Below the pieces are notes generated by a model. The model searched no databases and was not told the DNA's origin. It saw only the letters and a list, made by a program, of their open reading frames with translations. Below, in pieces: positions 31,477-40,213 of a stretch of 64,000 nt of DNA. The translations under genes were made by a program, and so were the position numbers. Origin of the DNA: Terrimesophilobacter bigeumensis (GTDB taxonomy: Bacteria > Actinomycetota > Actinomycetes > Actinomycetales > Microbacteriaceae); NCBI RefSeq assembly GCF_039537265.1, contig NZ_BAABAE010000003.1, positions 434,001 through 498,000 of the forward strand, in the 5' to 3' direction. How positions within the stretch are numbered: position 1 is the stretch's first letter; each line of letters starts with the position of its first letter.

Positions 31477-33428
31477 TGACGAAGAAGCCCCTGGTGGCGC
31501 TCATCAGCGCGACACCGCTGGCGATTCCTCCGGCCGAGGCCGCGATGGCCGAGACCTTCTGCGAAGTCGAGATCTGGAACCTGCTCGACGATCGATTGAT
31601 GACGGAAGCGGCGCTGCAGGGTGGGCTCACGCCTGAGCTCGCGGCGCGCATGGAGACTTTGATCGATTTCGCGATCGGCCAGGGGGCGGACGCCGTCCTC
31701 TTGACGTGCTCCCTCTACGGCTCCGTCGCAGATGGTTTCGTCGCCCCCATTCCGGTGCTCGCGCCCGATAGGGCCGTCTTTGACGACGTCACAGGTTCGT
31801 CCTACCAGCGGATACTCGTCGTGGCGTCCTTCGAGGAGGCGCTGAAGGACAGTGCATATCGCCTGGGGAAGGATGCCGCCGCGAGCGGTCGTGCGATCGA
31901 GGTCACCGGGGTCGTGGCCACCGCGGCGATGACGAGCGCGAAGTCCGGGAACACGCGGGCGCTCGTCGATGACCTGGCAGAGGCGGTCGAACCGGCGTCG
32001 GCCGGCATCGATGCGGTGCTGCTCGCTCAGTACTCGCTCGCGCCGGCGCGTGAGGACTTGGAGAGGCGACTGGGCATCCCTGTCCTGTCCGGTCCTTCCA
32101 GCGCCGCGGTGAAGCTGCGTGATGCGTTCGTCGGATCCGCGCCGCGGGGGGTCCTGGGGGCTATCGCGGATGACTACACGGGAGCAGTCGATGTGGCAGA
32201 TGCCCTGCGCTCCGCAGGGTTGCGCACCTTGCTCTTCTTCGGCCTCGACGCCCCGCCTGAGCATCTGCCGGAGCATGATGCGATCGTGATCGCGCTGAAG
32301 ACGCGGTCTGTGCCGGCCGCCGAGGCGGTAGAGGAGTCCTTGACAGCTCTGGACTATTTGCAACAGCATCGCGCAGATCAGATCTACTTCAAGTACTGCT
32401 CGACGTTCGATTCGACCCCGGAAGGGAACATCGGTCCCGTGCTGACGGCTCTGGCTGAGCGGCTTGATGCGGACATGGTCGTGACGACACCGAGTTCTCC
32501 GCATCACGCACGCACGGTTTACAGTGGGCAGCTCTTCGTGGGGGGAGTGCTGCTGGAGGATTCGCATATGGCGCAGCATCCGCTCAATCCGATGACGGAT
32601 TCCCTGCTGCCGCGCCTTCTGGCAGCCCAGACGGACCGCCAGATCCGCTCCCTGTCGTTGGAGACGATCCGCGCGGGAATCGGCGCCATTGATGCGGAGT
32701 TGGGTGGGCACGCTGGTCGCCAGCCGAGCTTCGTCGTCGCCGACGGTATCACCCAGGACGATTTGGACGCACTCGCGGTCACTCAGATCGATCGTCCGCT
32801 CGTGGCGGGGGCGGCGGGCTTTGCGCTGGCGATGGGGCGGGCGCGTGCCCGGCGTGGCGACCGTGCCCAGAGCGGGGACGGCGCATCGGGGAACCAGTTC
32901 CGCTCAGCCGTTCTCGCAGGAAGTTGCTCGGCGTCGACGCTCGAGCAGATCTCGCGGTTTCAAAGTCAGGGGTTCCCGTCCTACCAGTTGACGGCTACGC
33001 CGGAGATGACCATTGAGTCGCTGAGCAGCGACGCGTTGCGCTGGTACGACGCCCTTGAAGAAGGCTCCGTGCCACTGTTCTATTCCTCGGTGAACGCGGA
33101 GGAGCTGGCACGGATCCGCGCCGAATTAGACGGTGATCGTGTGGCGGCCATTTTCGAGCAGGCGCTCGCGTCGATCGCCGTCGGGCTACGAGAGCGCGGC
33201 GTCGATCGGTTCGTCGTTGCCGGAGGGGAGACCTCGGGCACGGTGACACAGCGCCTCCACGTAACAGGCGGCATCATGGGCGGCCGGGTCGACGACGGCG
33301 TGGCTTGGTTGTACACGGCGCAGGATCCGCCGCTGGCACTGCTCCTGAAGTCCGGCAACTTCGGCGACCCCGATCTCTTCTTGAGGTCCACGGATCCGGA
33401 GCGGGCGTGGGGTGAGATCGATGACTGA
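31473..33428 (+). CDS. Fusion: Asp/Glu racemase-like domain + OtnK-type four-carbon acid sugar kinase
   Basis: A 651-residue two-domain protein. Residues 1 to about 220 form an aspartate/glutamate/hydantoin racemase-like domain with one catalytic-type Cys (C79 in LLTCSLYG); the matching second-half position (about 186) reads LLAQYSLAP and has no Cys, so a two-Cys racemase mechanism is unlikely. Residues from about 226 form a DUF1537/OtnK kinase: GAIADDYTGAVDVA at the start, CSTFDSTPEGNIGP near 309, and the nucleotide-binding VVAGGETSGTV near 582, ending with LLKSGNFGDPDLF. OtnK phosphorylates 3-oxo-tetronate. Most OtnK proteins are about 420 residues and free-standing. Overlaps both neighbours. 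Confidence 0.85.
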   Translation: MMTKKPLVALISATPLAIPPAEAAMAETFCEVEIWNLLDDRLMTEAALQGGLTPELAARMETLIDFAIGQGADAVLLTCSLYGSVADGFVAPIPVLAPDRAVFDDVTGSSYQRILVVASFEEALKDSAYRLGKDAAASGRAIEVTGVVATAAMTSAKSGNTRALVDDLAEAVEPASAGIDAVLLAQYSLAPAREDLERRLGIPVLSGPSSAAVKLRDAFVGSAPRGVLGAIADDYTGAVDVADALRSAGLRTLLFFGLDAPPEHLPEHDAIVIALKTRSVPAAEAVEESLTALDYLQQHRADQIYFKYCSTFDSTPEGNIGPVLTALAERLDADMVVTTPSSPHHARTVYSGQLFVGGVLLEDSHMAQHPLNPMTDSLLPRLLAAQTDRQIRSLSLETIRAGIGAIDAELGGHAGRQPSFVVADGITQDDLDALAVTQIDRPLVAGAAGFALAMGRARARRGDRAQSGDGASGNQFRSAVLAGSCSASTLEQISRFQSQGFPSYQLTATPEMTIESLSSDALRWYDALEEGSVPLFYSSVNAEELARIRAELDGDRVAAIFEQALASIAVGLRERGVDRFVVAGGETSGTVTQRLHVTGGIMGGRVDDGVAWLYTAQDPPLALLLKSGNFGDPDLFLRSTDPERAWGEIDD

Positions 33429-34056
33429 CCTCGTGAATCGGGCCATGAACCGTGTCGTGGAGGTGAGCCGCTACGTCCATGAACGCGGTCTCACCCACGG
33501 CAGCACGGGCAACCTGTCGGTGCGCCTGGGTGACGAGATCGTCGTCACACCCACTGGCAAGAGTCTCCGCACGCTCGAAGTGGTCGATCTCGCGATCATC
33601 GGACTGAATGGTGAAGCACGCTCATCGGCGAAGGCGTCCAAAGAGGCTGTACTGCATGCTGCGGTGTTTCGGGCGCGCCCCGGAGCGACGGCGGTGATCC
33701 ATACGCATTCTCGCTTCTCGACGGCAGTGTCGTGCCTTCGGGATATCGACGAATCCGATGCGCTTCCCCCTCTGACCGCGTACTATGCGATGCGCGTGGG
33801 AAAACTCCCCGTCGTGCCGTACTTTCCGCCGGGCGACCCGGAACTGGCTGTGCGAGCCGGTCTTGTCGCCGAGGGGAGCCACGCCATGCTGCTGCGGAAC
33901 CACGGACCGCTCGTCGCGGGCAGAGATCTGGACCACGCGCTCGATGTACTCGAGGAATTGGAGCAGACAGCAGAGCTCTCCCTCTTGCTTGAGGGACGCA
34001 GGACGTCGCCCCTTGAGCCTGATGCCGCTCGCAGGCTGCATCCGACGGACAACTGA
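33421..34056 (+). CDS. Class II aldolase/adducin family, OtnC-like decarboxylase
   Basis: A 211-residue zinc-dependent class II aldolase-fold enzyme. GLTHGSTGNLSVR near residues 21-33, TPTGKSL phosphate-binding loop near 43, Glu in SKEAVLHA near 71, zinc ligands HTHSRFST near 88-90 and the third His in LRNHGPLV near 159. OtnC decarboxylates 3-oxo-tetronate 4-phosphate to dihydroxyacetone phosphate, and the order isomerase-kinase-OtnC here fits that route. ATG 33421 (8-nt overlap with the kinase gene) is used; a GTG at 33412 is possible. Confidence 0.88.
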   Translation: MTDLVNRAMNRVVEVSRYVHERGLTHGSTGNLSVRLGDEIVVTPTGKSLRTLEVVDLAIIGLNGEARSSAKASKEAVLHAAVFRARPGATAVIHTHSRFSTAVSCLRDIDESDALPPLTAYYAMRVGKLPVVPYFPPGDPELAVRAGLVAEGSHAMLLRNHGPLVAGRDLDHALDVLEELEQTAELSLLLEGRRTSPLEPDAARRLHPTDN

Positions 34057-34071
34057 ATTCACGAGTCGGAT

Positions 34072-34800
34072 ATGCAGACGATCACCCTGTTCAGCGGCCT
34101 TGCGCTGAAAGACGTCCTCGAGGACGACATCATCGGGCCGTTCATCGAGAAGACCGGCGCCATTGTCAGGCGCGTGTACGAGCCGACCATGATCCTGCGG
34201 GACATGGTGCGAAACGGGGAGGCACCCGATGTCCTCGTCGGGGTCACCTCGACTCTCCACGAGATGGCTGCAGACGGTGATGTGCACACCGCCTCGATTC
34301 GCGGCCTGGTCCGCTCAGAGGTCGGCGCGGCTGTCTCCGAGGCCTCATCGCTTACCGTTGCGGAAACTGTCACCGACTTCCAAGATCTGATGCGCCGTGT
34401 CTCCTCCGTCGCATACTCGGCGACGGGGGCCAGTGGGGCGGTGTTCCAACAGGTGCTCACCGACTTGGGGCTCACCGATGTCGTCACACCCAAGGCAGTA
34501 GTGCTCCCGAAGGGCTTTACCGCGGAGGCCGTCCGCGACGGAAGAGCCGAGATCGCTATTCAGCAGATCAGTGAGCTGGCCGCGGTATCAGATGTGCGCA
34601 TCCTCGGACCTCTCCCGGCCGATCTGGGCGCCTATGTCGAGCTCTCGACCGCGATCGGAACAAACTCGGGAGACGAGATTCTCGCGGAACGACTCATCCT
34701 GCATCTCAGCGCGGAGGAGTACGCACCAGCTTATCGACGAGCCCACCTCACCCCGATCGCTGCCAGGCACACCAGGCCTGGCAACGTCGGCATCGGCTAA
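34072..34800 (+). CDS. ModA-like substrate-binding domain protein without signal peptide
   Basis: A 242-residue type II periplasmic-binding-protein fold resembling molybdate-binding ModA: FSGLALKDVLEDDIIGPFIEKTG at the start, APDVLVGVTSTLHEMAADG near residue 50, SATGASGAVFQQVLTDLGL near 120 and the GRAEIAIQQISELAAV segment near 160. The first residues (MQTITLF) go straight into the first beta strand, so there is no signal peptide or lipobox and the protein should be cytosolic. It may bind or act on a pathway intermediate rather than feed a transporter. Function unknown. Confidence 0.78.
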   Translation: MQTITLFSGLALKDVLEDDIIGPFIEKTGAIVRRVYEPTMILRDMVRNGEAPDVLVGVTSTLHEMAADGDVHTASIRGLVRSEVGAAVSEASSLTVAETVTDFQDLMRRVSSVAYSATGASGAVFQQVLTDLGLTDVVTPKAVVLPKGFTAEAVRDGRAEIAIQQISELAAVSDVRILGPLPADLGAYVELSTAIGTNSGDEILAERLILHLSAEEYAPAYRRAHLTPIAARHTRPGNVGIG

Positions 34801-34819
34801 TGTTGCGGATTGGATTGAT

Positions 34820-35605
34820 ATGACAAGAGTTCTCCTCACAGGTGCTAGCGGCCGGATGGCAGCGGCCATCCGGCCGCGGCTCCGAGAGATGTTCGACGAG
34901 GTCGTACTCTTCGCTCGTTCGCCGATGGATGATCCGGGTGCGAATGAGCGCTCGATCGCGGGTGACCTCGCAGACCGCGACGCCGTGGTCAGGGCAGCGA
35001 ACGGCGTTGACGTCGTAGTCCACTTGGGCGGCAAGGCCGATGAGGCGCCCTTCGAAGAGATCGCCCAAGCTAATATCACCGGGACGTACAACGTGTTTGA
35101 GGCGAGCAGAAGCGCGGGGGTTCGACGGGTTGTCTATGCCAGTTCGCACCATGTGACTGGCTTTCACTCTGTCGAGACCATGGTCGACGAGACCAGTCCC
35201 GTTCGACCGGACACGATCTACGGCGTCAGCAAAGTTTTCGGCGAGGCGCTGGGGCGTCTCTATACCGACAAGTGGGGCCTGGAGGTCGTCTGCTTGCGGA
35301 TCGGAGTCTGCCGAGAGCGTCCAGAGAATTCGGACCAGCTTCGAACCTGGCTTTCGGTCCCCGACAGCATCTCTTTGGTGGAGGCAGCGATCTCTGCAGA
35401 TCTTCCCGAGAGGTTCTGGGTCGTCTATGGCGTCTCGAACAACTCCCGCAGATTCTGGCGAGATGGCTCGGCGCGAGCTCTCGGATTCTCTCCCCAGGAC
35501 AAAGCGGATGACTTCAGCGAGGAGTTCGACGCCAAGGCCTCATATTCATCGAACAATCAAGGCGGACGATTCACGAATGCTGAGTATGCAGGGGGCACCT
35601 GGTGA
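34820..35605 (+). CDS. NAD-dependent epimerase/dehydratase family, uronate-dehydrogenase-like SDR
   Basis: A 261-residue extended SDR. NAD-binding TGASGRMAAAIRPRL near residues 6-20, active-site YGVSK (Tyr about 134, Lys 138), and the family stretch VVYASSHHVTGFHS near 106-119. The DQLRTWLSVPDSI and WVVYGVSNNSRRFW segments are those of uronate dehydrogenases, which oxidise aldoses at C1 to lactones. D-erythronate dehydrogenase DenD is a more distant relative and an alternative. The product lactone could be opened by the MBL hydrolase of the same operon. Its stop overlaps the GntR start. Confidence 0.87.
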   Translation: MTRVLLTGASGRMAAAIRPRLREMFDEVVLFARSPMDDPGANERSIAGDLADRDAVVRAANGVDVVVHLGGKADEAPFEEIAQANITGTYNVFEASRSAGVRRVVYASSHHVTGFHSVETMVDETSPVRPDTIYGVSKVFGEALGRLYTDKWGLEVVCLRIGVCRERPENSDQLRTWLSVPDSISLVEAAISADLPERFWVVYGVSNNSRRFWRDGSARALGFSPQDKADDFSEEFDAKASYSSNNQGGRFTNAEYAGGTW

Positions 35606-36297
35606 ATGAAGACGGATCCCACCGACTGCCGATTGCGGATCGCGTCTACGACACGCTCTCGGTTCAGTTGATGACGGGCGAGCGCCCCCCGGGAGAGCGC
35701 TTGAAGATCCACATGCTGTCCCGAGAGTTCGATGTGAGTCCGACGCCGATTCGTGAGGCGCTGGCGCGCTTGGAGCACACCGGATTCATCGAGCGGCACT
35801 CCCAGCGCGGCTATGTGGTCGCGCGTCTTCTCGGAGCCGAGGAGATCGCCCAGCTCATGGACGCACGGCTTCTCCTTGAACCCACCATGGCTCGAGCTGC
35901 TGCCGAGCGGGCTTCGGCAGGCTTCCTGTCGCGGCTCGCAGACACGATCACAGTCATGCAGGATACGAAGGCAGGCCCATATGGTGAAACTCTGCGAGAA
36001 TGCTGGCTCGCAGACGAGCAGTTCCACGGACTGATCGCCGATCAGTCCGGCAATCCGTTCATCGCCAAGGCCTATCGCTCGTTGGGCGGTCAGCTGCAGC
36101 GGTTCCGTATCATCGGCAAGTCTGGTGTGTCGCATGCCAGATCGGCCTGTGGGGAGCACGAGATGATCTTCGCGGCGATAGAGTCCGGAGACATCGATGG
36201 CACTGCGACTGCGATGAGCCGCCATATCGTCAATGCAAAAGGACGGGCCTTTGACGATGTCGTGCGTGCGGCAAGAGCTCCCGGCGCTGACAACTGA
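35602..36297 (+). CDS. GntR family transcriptional regulator (FadR/FCD subfamily)
   Basis: A 231-residue regulator with an N-terminal winged helix (residues about 8-75, REFDVSPTPIREALARLEHTGFIE) and a C-terminal FCD effector domain. The FCD metal/ligand residues appear as ARLLLEPTMARAAAE, DEQFHGLIADQSGN, and HEMIFAAIESGD plus MSRHIVNAK. As the last gene of the catabolic operon it is the prime candidate for its control, through the palindrome at 23603-23620 or another site. GTG 35602 overlaps the previous stop (GTGA). Confidence 0.9.
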   Translation: MNEDGSHRLPIADRVYDTLSVQLMTGERPPGERLKIHMLSREFDVSPTPIREALARLEHTGFIERHSQRGYVVARLLGAEEIAQLMDARLLLEPTMARAAAERASAGFLSRLADTITVMQDTKAGPYGETLRECWLADEQFHGLIADQSGNPFIAKAYRSLGGQLQRFRIIGKSGVSHARSACGEHEMIFAAIESGDIDGTATAMSRHIVNAKGRAFDDVVRAARAPGADN

Positions 36298-36418
36298 TTC
36301 TTCAGCCAGCAGCCGAATTCAGGTGAGGCGCACTGTCTAGAGCGTCCTCGACAGCACCACCAGGTTCTGGCAGGTCGGGGCGCCCTCCCGTCCCGAAGAT
36401 CTCGCAGCCGTCATTCGA

Positions 36419-37660
36419 TTATTCCGTGCTATCGGGGCGCGGGAGCACCGGTACGCCGAGTTCCGCTGCGACCGCGGGGGCCAGGTCGCCCCAATCGGCG
36501 ACCGAGACCGCATCGAGTCCCTGCCAGGATGCTGTGGTCCGCAGGAGCGGTGCGATGCGTTCAGCAACGTGCCCTGCATCCGCATGTGCCTCGGTCCACG
36601 CCGACTGCACGCGCAGAACCCGCGCCTGCCGGTCGCTCTTGAGGTCGATGCGGCCGACGATCGCATCATCGAGCAGGATCGGCAGGCTGTAGTAGCCGAA
36701 GACGCGCTTCGGGGCCGGGGTGTAGATCTCGATGCGGTAGTGGAAGTCGAACATCCGCAGCGCGCGCTCACGCCGCCACACGACCGGGTCGAAGGGGGAG
36801 AGCAGGGCGGTCGTCTCGATGCGGCGGGGGATGCGGGCGTCGCGGTGCAACCAGGCCCGTTCCTTCCGGCCCTTCTCGTTCCAACCCTTCACCGTGACCT
36901 CCTGGACGACGCCGTCGTCTGCGAACTCCTGCAGCAGTCCAGCAACATCCACCTTCTTGAGCCGGAAATAGTCGGTGAGATCCGAGGTCGTGCCGACGCC
37001 GTGCGCCCGCGCCGCGTGCTCGACGAGCGCCTTGTGCGCCTCGTTCGCCGGAACCTCCTGCTCCAGGAGCTCCGCCGGCATGAGGTGCTCGGCGAGTCCG
37101 TACACGCGCTCGAACCGGGTGCGCCCCGCGCTCACCACCTCGCCCCAGCGGAACAGCACCTCAAGCCCGGTCTTCACATCCGACCAGCCCCACCAAGGAC
37201 CGGATCGTCGGTTCGCGTCGTGCTCGACCGCGCTCGCGGCCAGCGGCCCCTTCTCGGCCAACTCCGCGCGCAGCCAGTCGAGAATGCTCCGGTGCGCGGT
37301 GGCCCAGTCGAGCAGGCCATTGGATGAGGCGGTGCGGTAGCCTTCCATCCGCCAGCGGAAGAGCGGCCACCATTCGCGCGGGATGAGCGCGGCCTCGTGC
37401 GCCCAGTACTCCACGTAGCGACCGCGGCGGGTGAAGGTGAGCCGGTCGAGCAGGTCCTTGTCGTAGGCACCGAGCCGCGCGAAGACCGGAAGATAGTGGC
37501 TGCGCTCGAAGACGTTGACTGAGTCGAGCTGGAGCAGGCCGATGCGGTCGATCGCGAGGTTCAACTGTCGCGTGCCCACGGCATCCGGGGCTGGACGCCC
37601 GAAACCCTGGGCCGCGAGGGCGATGCGGCGCGCCTGGGAAGAGGAGAGTGAATCGACCAT
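36419..37660 (-). CDS. YcaQ-like winged-helix DNA glycosylase family protein
   Basis: A 413-residue protein of the HTH_42/YcaQ family, whose E. coli and Streptomyces (AlkZ) members unhook interstrand DNA crosslinks. Visible family features are SQARRIALAAQGF near residue 7, IGLLQLDSVNVFERSHYLPVFARLG near 40-64, YWAHEAALIP near 85, and LLSPFDPVVWRRERALRMFDFHYRIEIYTPAPKRVFGYYSLPIL near 290-333. The QxD-type catalytic motif of AlkZ corresponds to the LQLD segment. Start ATG 37660 is the first Met that begins the conserved domain. It closes the right side of the catabolic island. Confidence 0.87.
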   Translation of the reverse strand: MVDSLSSSQARRIALAAQGFGRPAPDAVGTRQLNLAIDRIGLLQLDSVNVFERSHYLPVFARLGAYDKDLLDRLTFTRRGRYVEYWAHEAALIPREWWPLFRWRMEGYRTASSNGLLDWATAHRSILDWLRAELAEKGPLAASAVEHDANRRSGPWWGWSDVKTGLEVLFRWGEVVSAGRTRFERVYGLAEHLMPAELLEQEVPANEAHKALVEHAARAHGVGTTSDLTDYFRLKKVDVAGLLQEFADDGVVQEVTVKGWNEKGRKERAWLHRDARIPRRIETTALLSPFDPVVWRRERALRMFDFHYRIEIYTPAPKRVFGYYSLPILLDDAIVGRIDLKSDRQARVLRVQSAWTEAHADAGHVAERIAPLLRTTASWQGLDAVSVADWGDLAPAVAAELGVPVLPRPDSTE

Positions 37661-37744
37661 CGCCTCCGACGATACCGTGCGCGACTGACAGGGGTTCACG
37701 GATACCGCAGAGGGAATATGACCGATACGGCATACCCTCCCGCA

Positions 37745-37750
37745 TAGACT
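37745..37750 (+). promoter_or_regulatory. -10 box TAGACT of the AI-2E family gene
   Basis: TAGACT ends 5 nt before the GTG at 37756, consistent with a leaderless transcript. Confidence 0.45.
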
Positions 37751-37755
37751 GAAGC

Positions 37756-38937
37756 GTGATTTTCCGTAAGCGGGGCACGGCTGCCGAAGGCCGACGGCAG
37801 GCTCTGCAGCGTCACGCCGTACAGCGGCAGACCGTGGAGGATGCCGTCCCGGTCGGCATGCGGATCGCCGGCGCCTGGTCGTGGCGCCTTCTGGTCATCG
37901 CCGGCGTCATCGCGGTGTTCGTCTTCCTCGTCATCCAGCTGAAGCTCATCGTTATTCCGCTCATGGTCGCGATTCTGCTCGGGGCGCTCCTGGTTCCCCT
38001 CGTGCAATTCCTGCAGCGTCACCGCTGGCCGAAATGGCTCGCGGTCGCGGTCGCCGAGGTCGGGCTCATCGGCGTCGTGACCGGACTCGTGTATCTCATC
38101 GTCACCCAGATCGTCCGGGGCTTCCCCGACCTGCGCGACCGCTCCCTCGTGTTCTTCGAGGAGCTGAAGACGCTCCTGCTCAACTCGCCCCTGCATCTCA
38201 CCGAGGCGCAGATCAACGACTACCTCGCCCAGAGCTGGGAGGCGATCCAGCGGGACAGCCAGTGGCTGCTCTCCGGCGCCGTATCGTTCGGCTCGTCGTT
38301 CGGGCATTTCCTCGCCGGCATCCTGCTCGTGCTCTTCGCCACGCTGTTCATCCTCATCGACGGCAGGCGCATCTGGCAGTGGACCGTTCGGCTGTTCCCC
38401 CGGCGGGCGCGGGCAGCGGCCGACGGCGCAGGGCGGGCCGGATGGGTCACCCTGACCGACTTCGTGAGAGTCCAGATCTTCGTGGCCTTCATCGACGCGG
38501 TGGGCATCGGGCTCGGCGCCTGGATCCTCGGCCTGTTCTTCGGCGGGTTCCCGCTCGTGGTCCCCATCGCGATCGCCGTCTTCCTCGGCTCCTTCATCCC
38601 CGTGGTCGGCGCCGTGCTGACCGGTGTGATCGCCGTCTTCGTCGCCCTCGTCTACCTCGGAATCTGGCCGGCGGTCATCATGCTCGGGATCGTGCTGCTC
38701 GTGCAGCAGGTCGAGGGCCACGTACTGCAGCCGCTCGTCATGGGTACGGCCGTCAAAGTGCACCCGCTCGCCGTCGTCTTCGCGGTCGCCGCCGGCGGGT
38801 TCCTCGCCGGAATCGCCGGTGCACTGTTCGCCGTCCCGGTCGTCGCGACGCTCAACATCATGATCCACTACATCGCGCGGGGCGAGTGGCGCGAGCATCC
38901 CGACCCCACGCTCGAGGATGTCCTGCGCGATGAGTGA
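37756..38937 (+). CDS. AI-2E family (PerM/YdiK-like) permease
   Basis: A 393-residue polytopic membrane protein with about 7-8 helices. A basic cytosolic N-terminus (about 40 residues) leads to two helices (LLVIAGVIAVFVFLVIQL and LIVIPLMVAILLGALLVPL), a periplasmic helical region, and the C-terminal half with the family stretch GLFFGGFPLVVPIAIAVFLGSFIPVVGA near 270-295 and EGHVLQPLVMG near 325. Members are secondary transporters; autoinducer-2 is only one proposed substrate. It overlaps ilvA by 8 nt. Confidence 0.87.
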   Translation: MIFRKRGTAAEGRRQALQRHAVQRQTVEDAVPVGMRIAGAWSWRLLVIAGVIAVFVFLVIQLKLIVIPLMVAILLGALLVPLVQFLQRHRWPKWLAVAVAEVGLIGVVTGLVYLIVTQIVRGFPDLRDRSLVFFEELKTLLLNSPLHLTEAQINDYLAQSWEAIQRDSQWLLSGAVSFGSSFGHFLAGILLVLFATLFILIDGRRIWQWTVRLFPRRARAAADGAGRAGWVTLTDFVRVQIFVAFIDAVGIGLGAWILGLFFGGFPLVVPIAIAVFLGSFIPVVGAVLTGVIAVFVALVYLGIWPAVIMLGIVLLVQQVEGHVLQPLVMGTAVKVHPLAVVFAVAAGGFLAGIAGALFAVPVVATLNIMIHYIARGEWREHPDPTLEDVLRDE

Positions 38938-40195
38938 GGCATCCGGCGCCCCGGAGCCCGGCGCTTCGGCGAACGCGATTCCGGCGCTCGAGGACATCGA
39001 GGCGGCTCGCGAGATCGTGGCCGCCGTCGCGAACACGACCCCGATGGAGAGCTCCCGGTACCTCTCCGAACTGCTCGGTTCACCCGTGTACCTCAAGTGC
39101 GAGAACCTGCAGCGCACCGGCTCCTACAAGGTGCGGGGAGCATACAACCGGATGGTGCGGCTCACCCCCGAGGAGCGCGAGCGCGGCGTCGTGGCGGCCT
39201 CGGCCGGGAACCACGCCCAAGGTGTCGCGCTCGCCGCGCGGGAGCTCGGCATCCGGGCCACGATCTTCATGCCGGTCGGGGTCGCCCTGCCGAAGCTGCA
39301 GGCCACGAGGAGCTATGGGGCGGATGTGGTGCTGCGCGGTCACACCGTCGCCGAGCCGCTGCGTGCGGCGGCCGAGTTCGCCGAGACGACCGGGGCCATC
39401 CTCATCCCGCCCTTCGACCACCGCGACGTCATCACCGGCCAGGGCACGCTCGGGCTCGAGATCCTCGATCAGGTGCCCGACCTCGACACCGTGATCGTGC
39501 CGCTCGGCGGCGGCGGACTCATCGCCGGGGTCGCGAGCGCGGTCAAGCAGCGCGCCGCCCGCGAGGGCCGCACCGTGCGGGTCATCGGCGTGCAGGTCGA
39601 GAACTCCGCGCCGTACCCGCTCTCGATCGAGGCGGGCGAACCGGTCGAGGTGCGCATCAAGCCGACGATCGCGGACGGCATCGCGGTGAGCAAGCCGGGG
39701 GAGCTGAACTTCGCGATCATCCGGGAGCTCGTCGACGAGATCGTCACGGTGAGTGACGACGACACGGCGCGCGCCCTGCTCCTGCTGCTCGAGCGCGCCA
39801 AGCTCGTCGTCGAGCCGGCCGGTGCCGTCGCGGTCGCGGCGATCGTCACCGGCAAGGTGAGCGACCTCGGCACGACCGTCGCGATCCTGAGCGGAGGCAA
39901 CATCGACCCGCAGGTCATGGAGCGGGTCATCTCGCTGGGGCTCGTGGCGAGCGACCGCTTCCTCAAGCTGCGCGTCAAGCTGCCGGATCGCCCCGGCCAG
40001 CTCGCGCGCATCGCCGAACTGATCTCGGATGCCAACGCGAACGTCATCGAGGTGTCCCACACCCGGCACGGCCGCGGTGCGCTGCTCGGCGAGGTCGAGC
40101 TCGAGCTGAGCCTCGAGACGCGAGGGCCGGAGCACGTGCAGCGCGTGCTCGACCACCTGCGCGAGGCCGACTACGACCCGCGCGTCGACTTCTAG
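38930..40195 (+). CDS. ilvA: Threonine ammonia-lyase (threonine dehydratase)
   Basis: Converts L-threonine to 2-oxobutanoate and ammonia. The 421 residues comprise a fold-type II PLP domain: KCENLQRTGSYKVRGAYN near residues 45-62 with the PLP Lys at about 57, SAGNHAQG near 88, the glycine loop PLGGGGLIAG near 191 and SGGNID near 322. A C-terminal ACT domain (about 340-415) follows, beginning RVKLPDRPGQL. The short TdcB-like catalytic core with one ACT-like domain is typical of actinobacteria, and both biosynthetic and catabolic roles exist. The start overlaps the permease gene by 8 nt. Confidence 0.93.
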   Translation: MSEASGAPEPGASANAIPALEDIEAAREIVAAVANTTPMESSRYLSELLGSPVYLKCENLQRTGSYKVRGAYNRMVRLTPEERERGVVAASAGNHAQGVALAARELGIRATIFMPVGVALPKLQATRSYGADVVLRGHTVAEPLRAAAEFAETTGAILIPPFDHRDVITGQGTLGLEILDQVPDLDTVIVPLGGGGLIAGVASAVKQRAAREGRTVRVIGVQVENSAPYPLSIEAGEPVEVRIKPTIADGIAVSKPGELNFAIIRELVDEIVTVSDDDTARALLLLLERAKLVVEPAGAVAVAAIVTGKVSDLGTTVAILSGGNIDPQVMERVISLGLVASDRFLKLRVKLPDRPGQLARIAELISDANANVIEVSHTRHGRGALLGEVELELSLETRGPEHVQRVLDHLREADYDPRVDF

Positions 40196-40213
40196 GCAAC
40201 CGTTCCCGGCTAC

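Noticed and set aside
36298..36418. Possible remnant gene or right-hand attachment site between the GntR gene and the YcaQ-like gene
   Set aside because: No convincing frame, tRNA fragment or repeat of the left edge was seen in these 121 bp.
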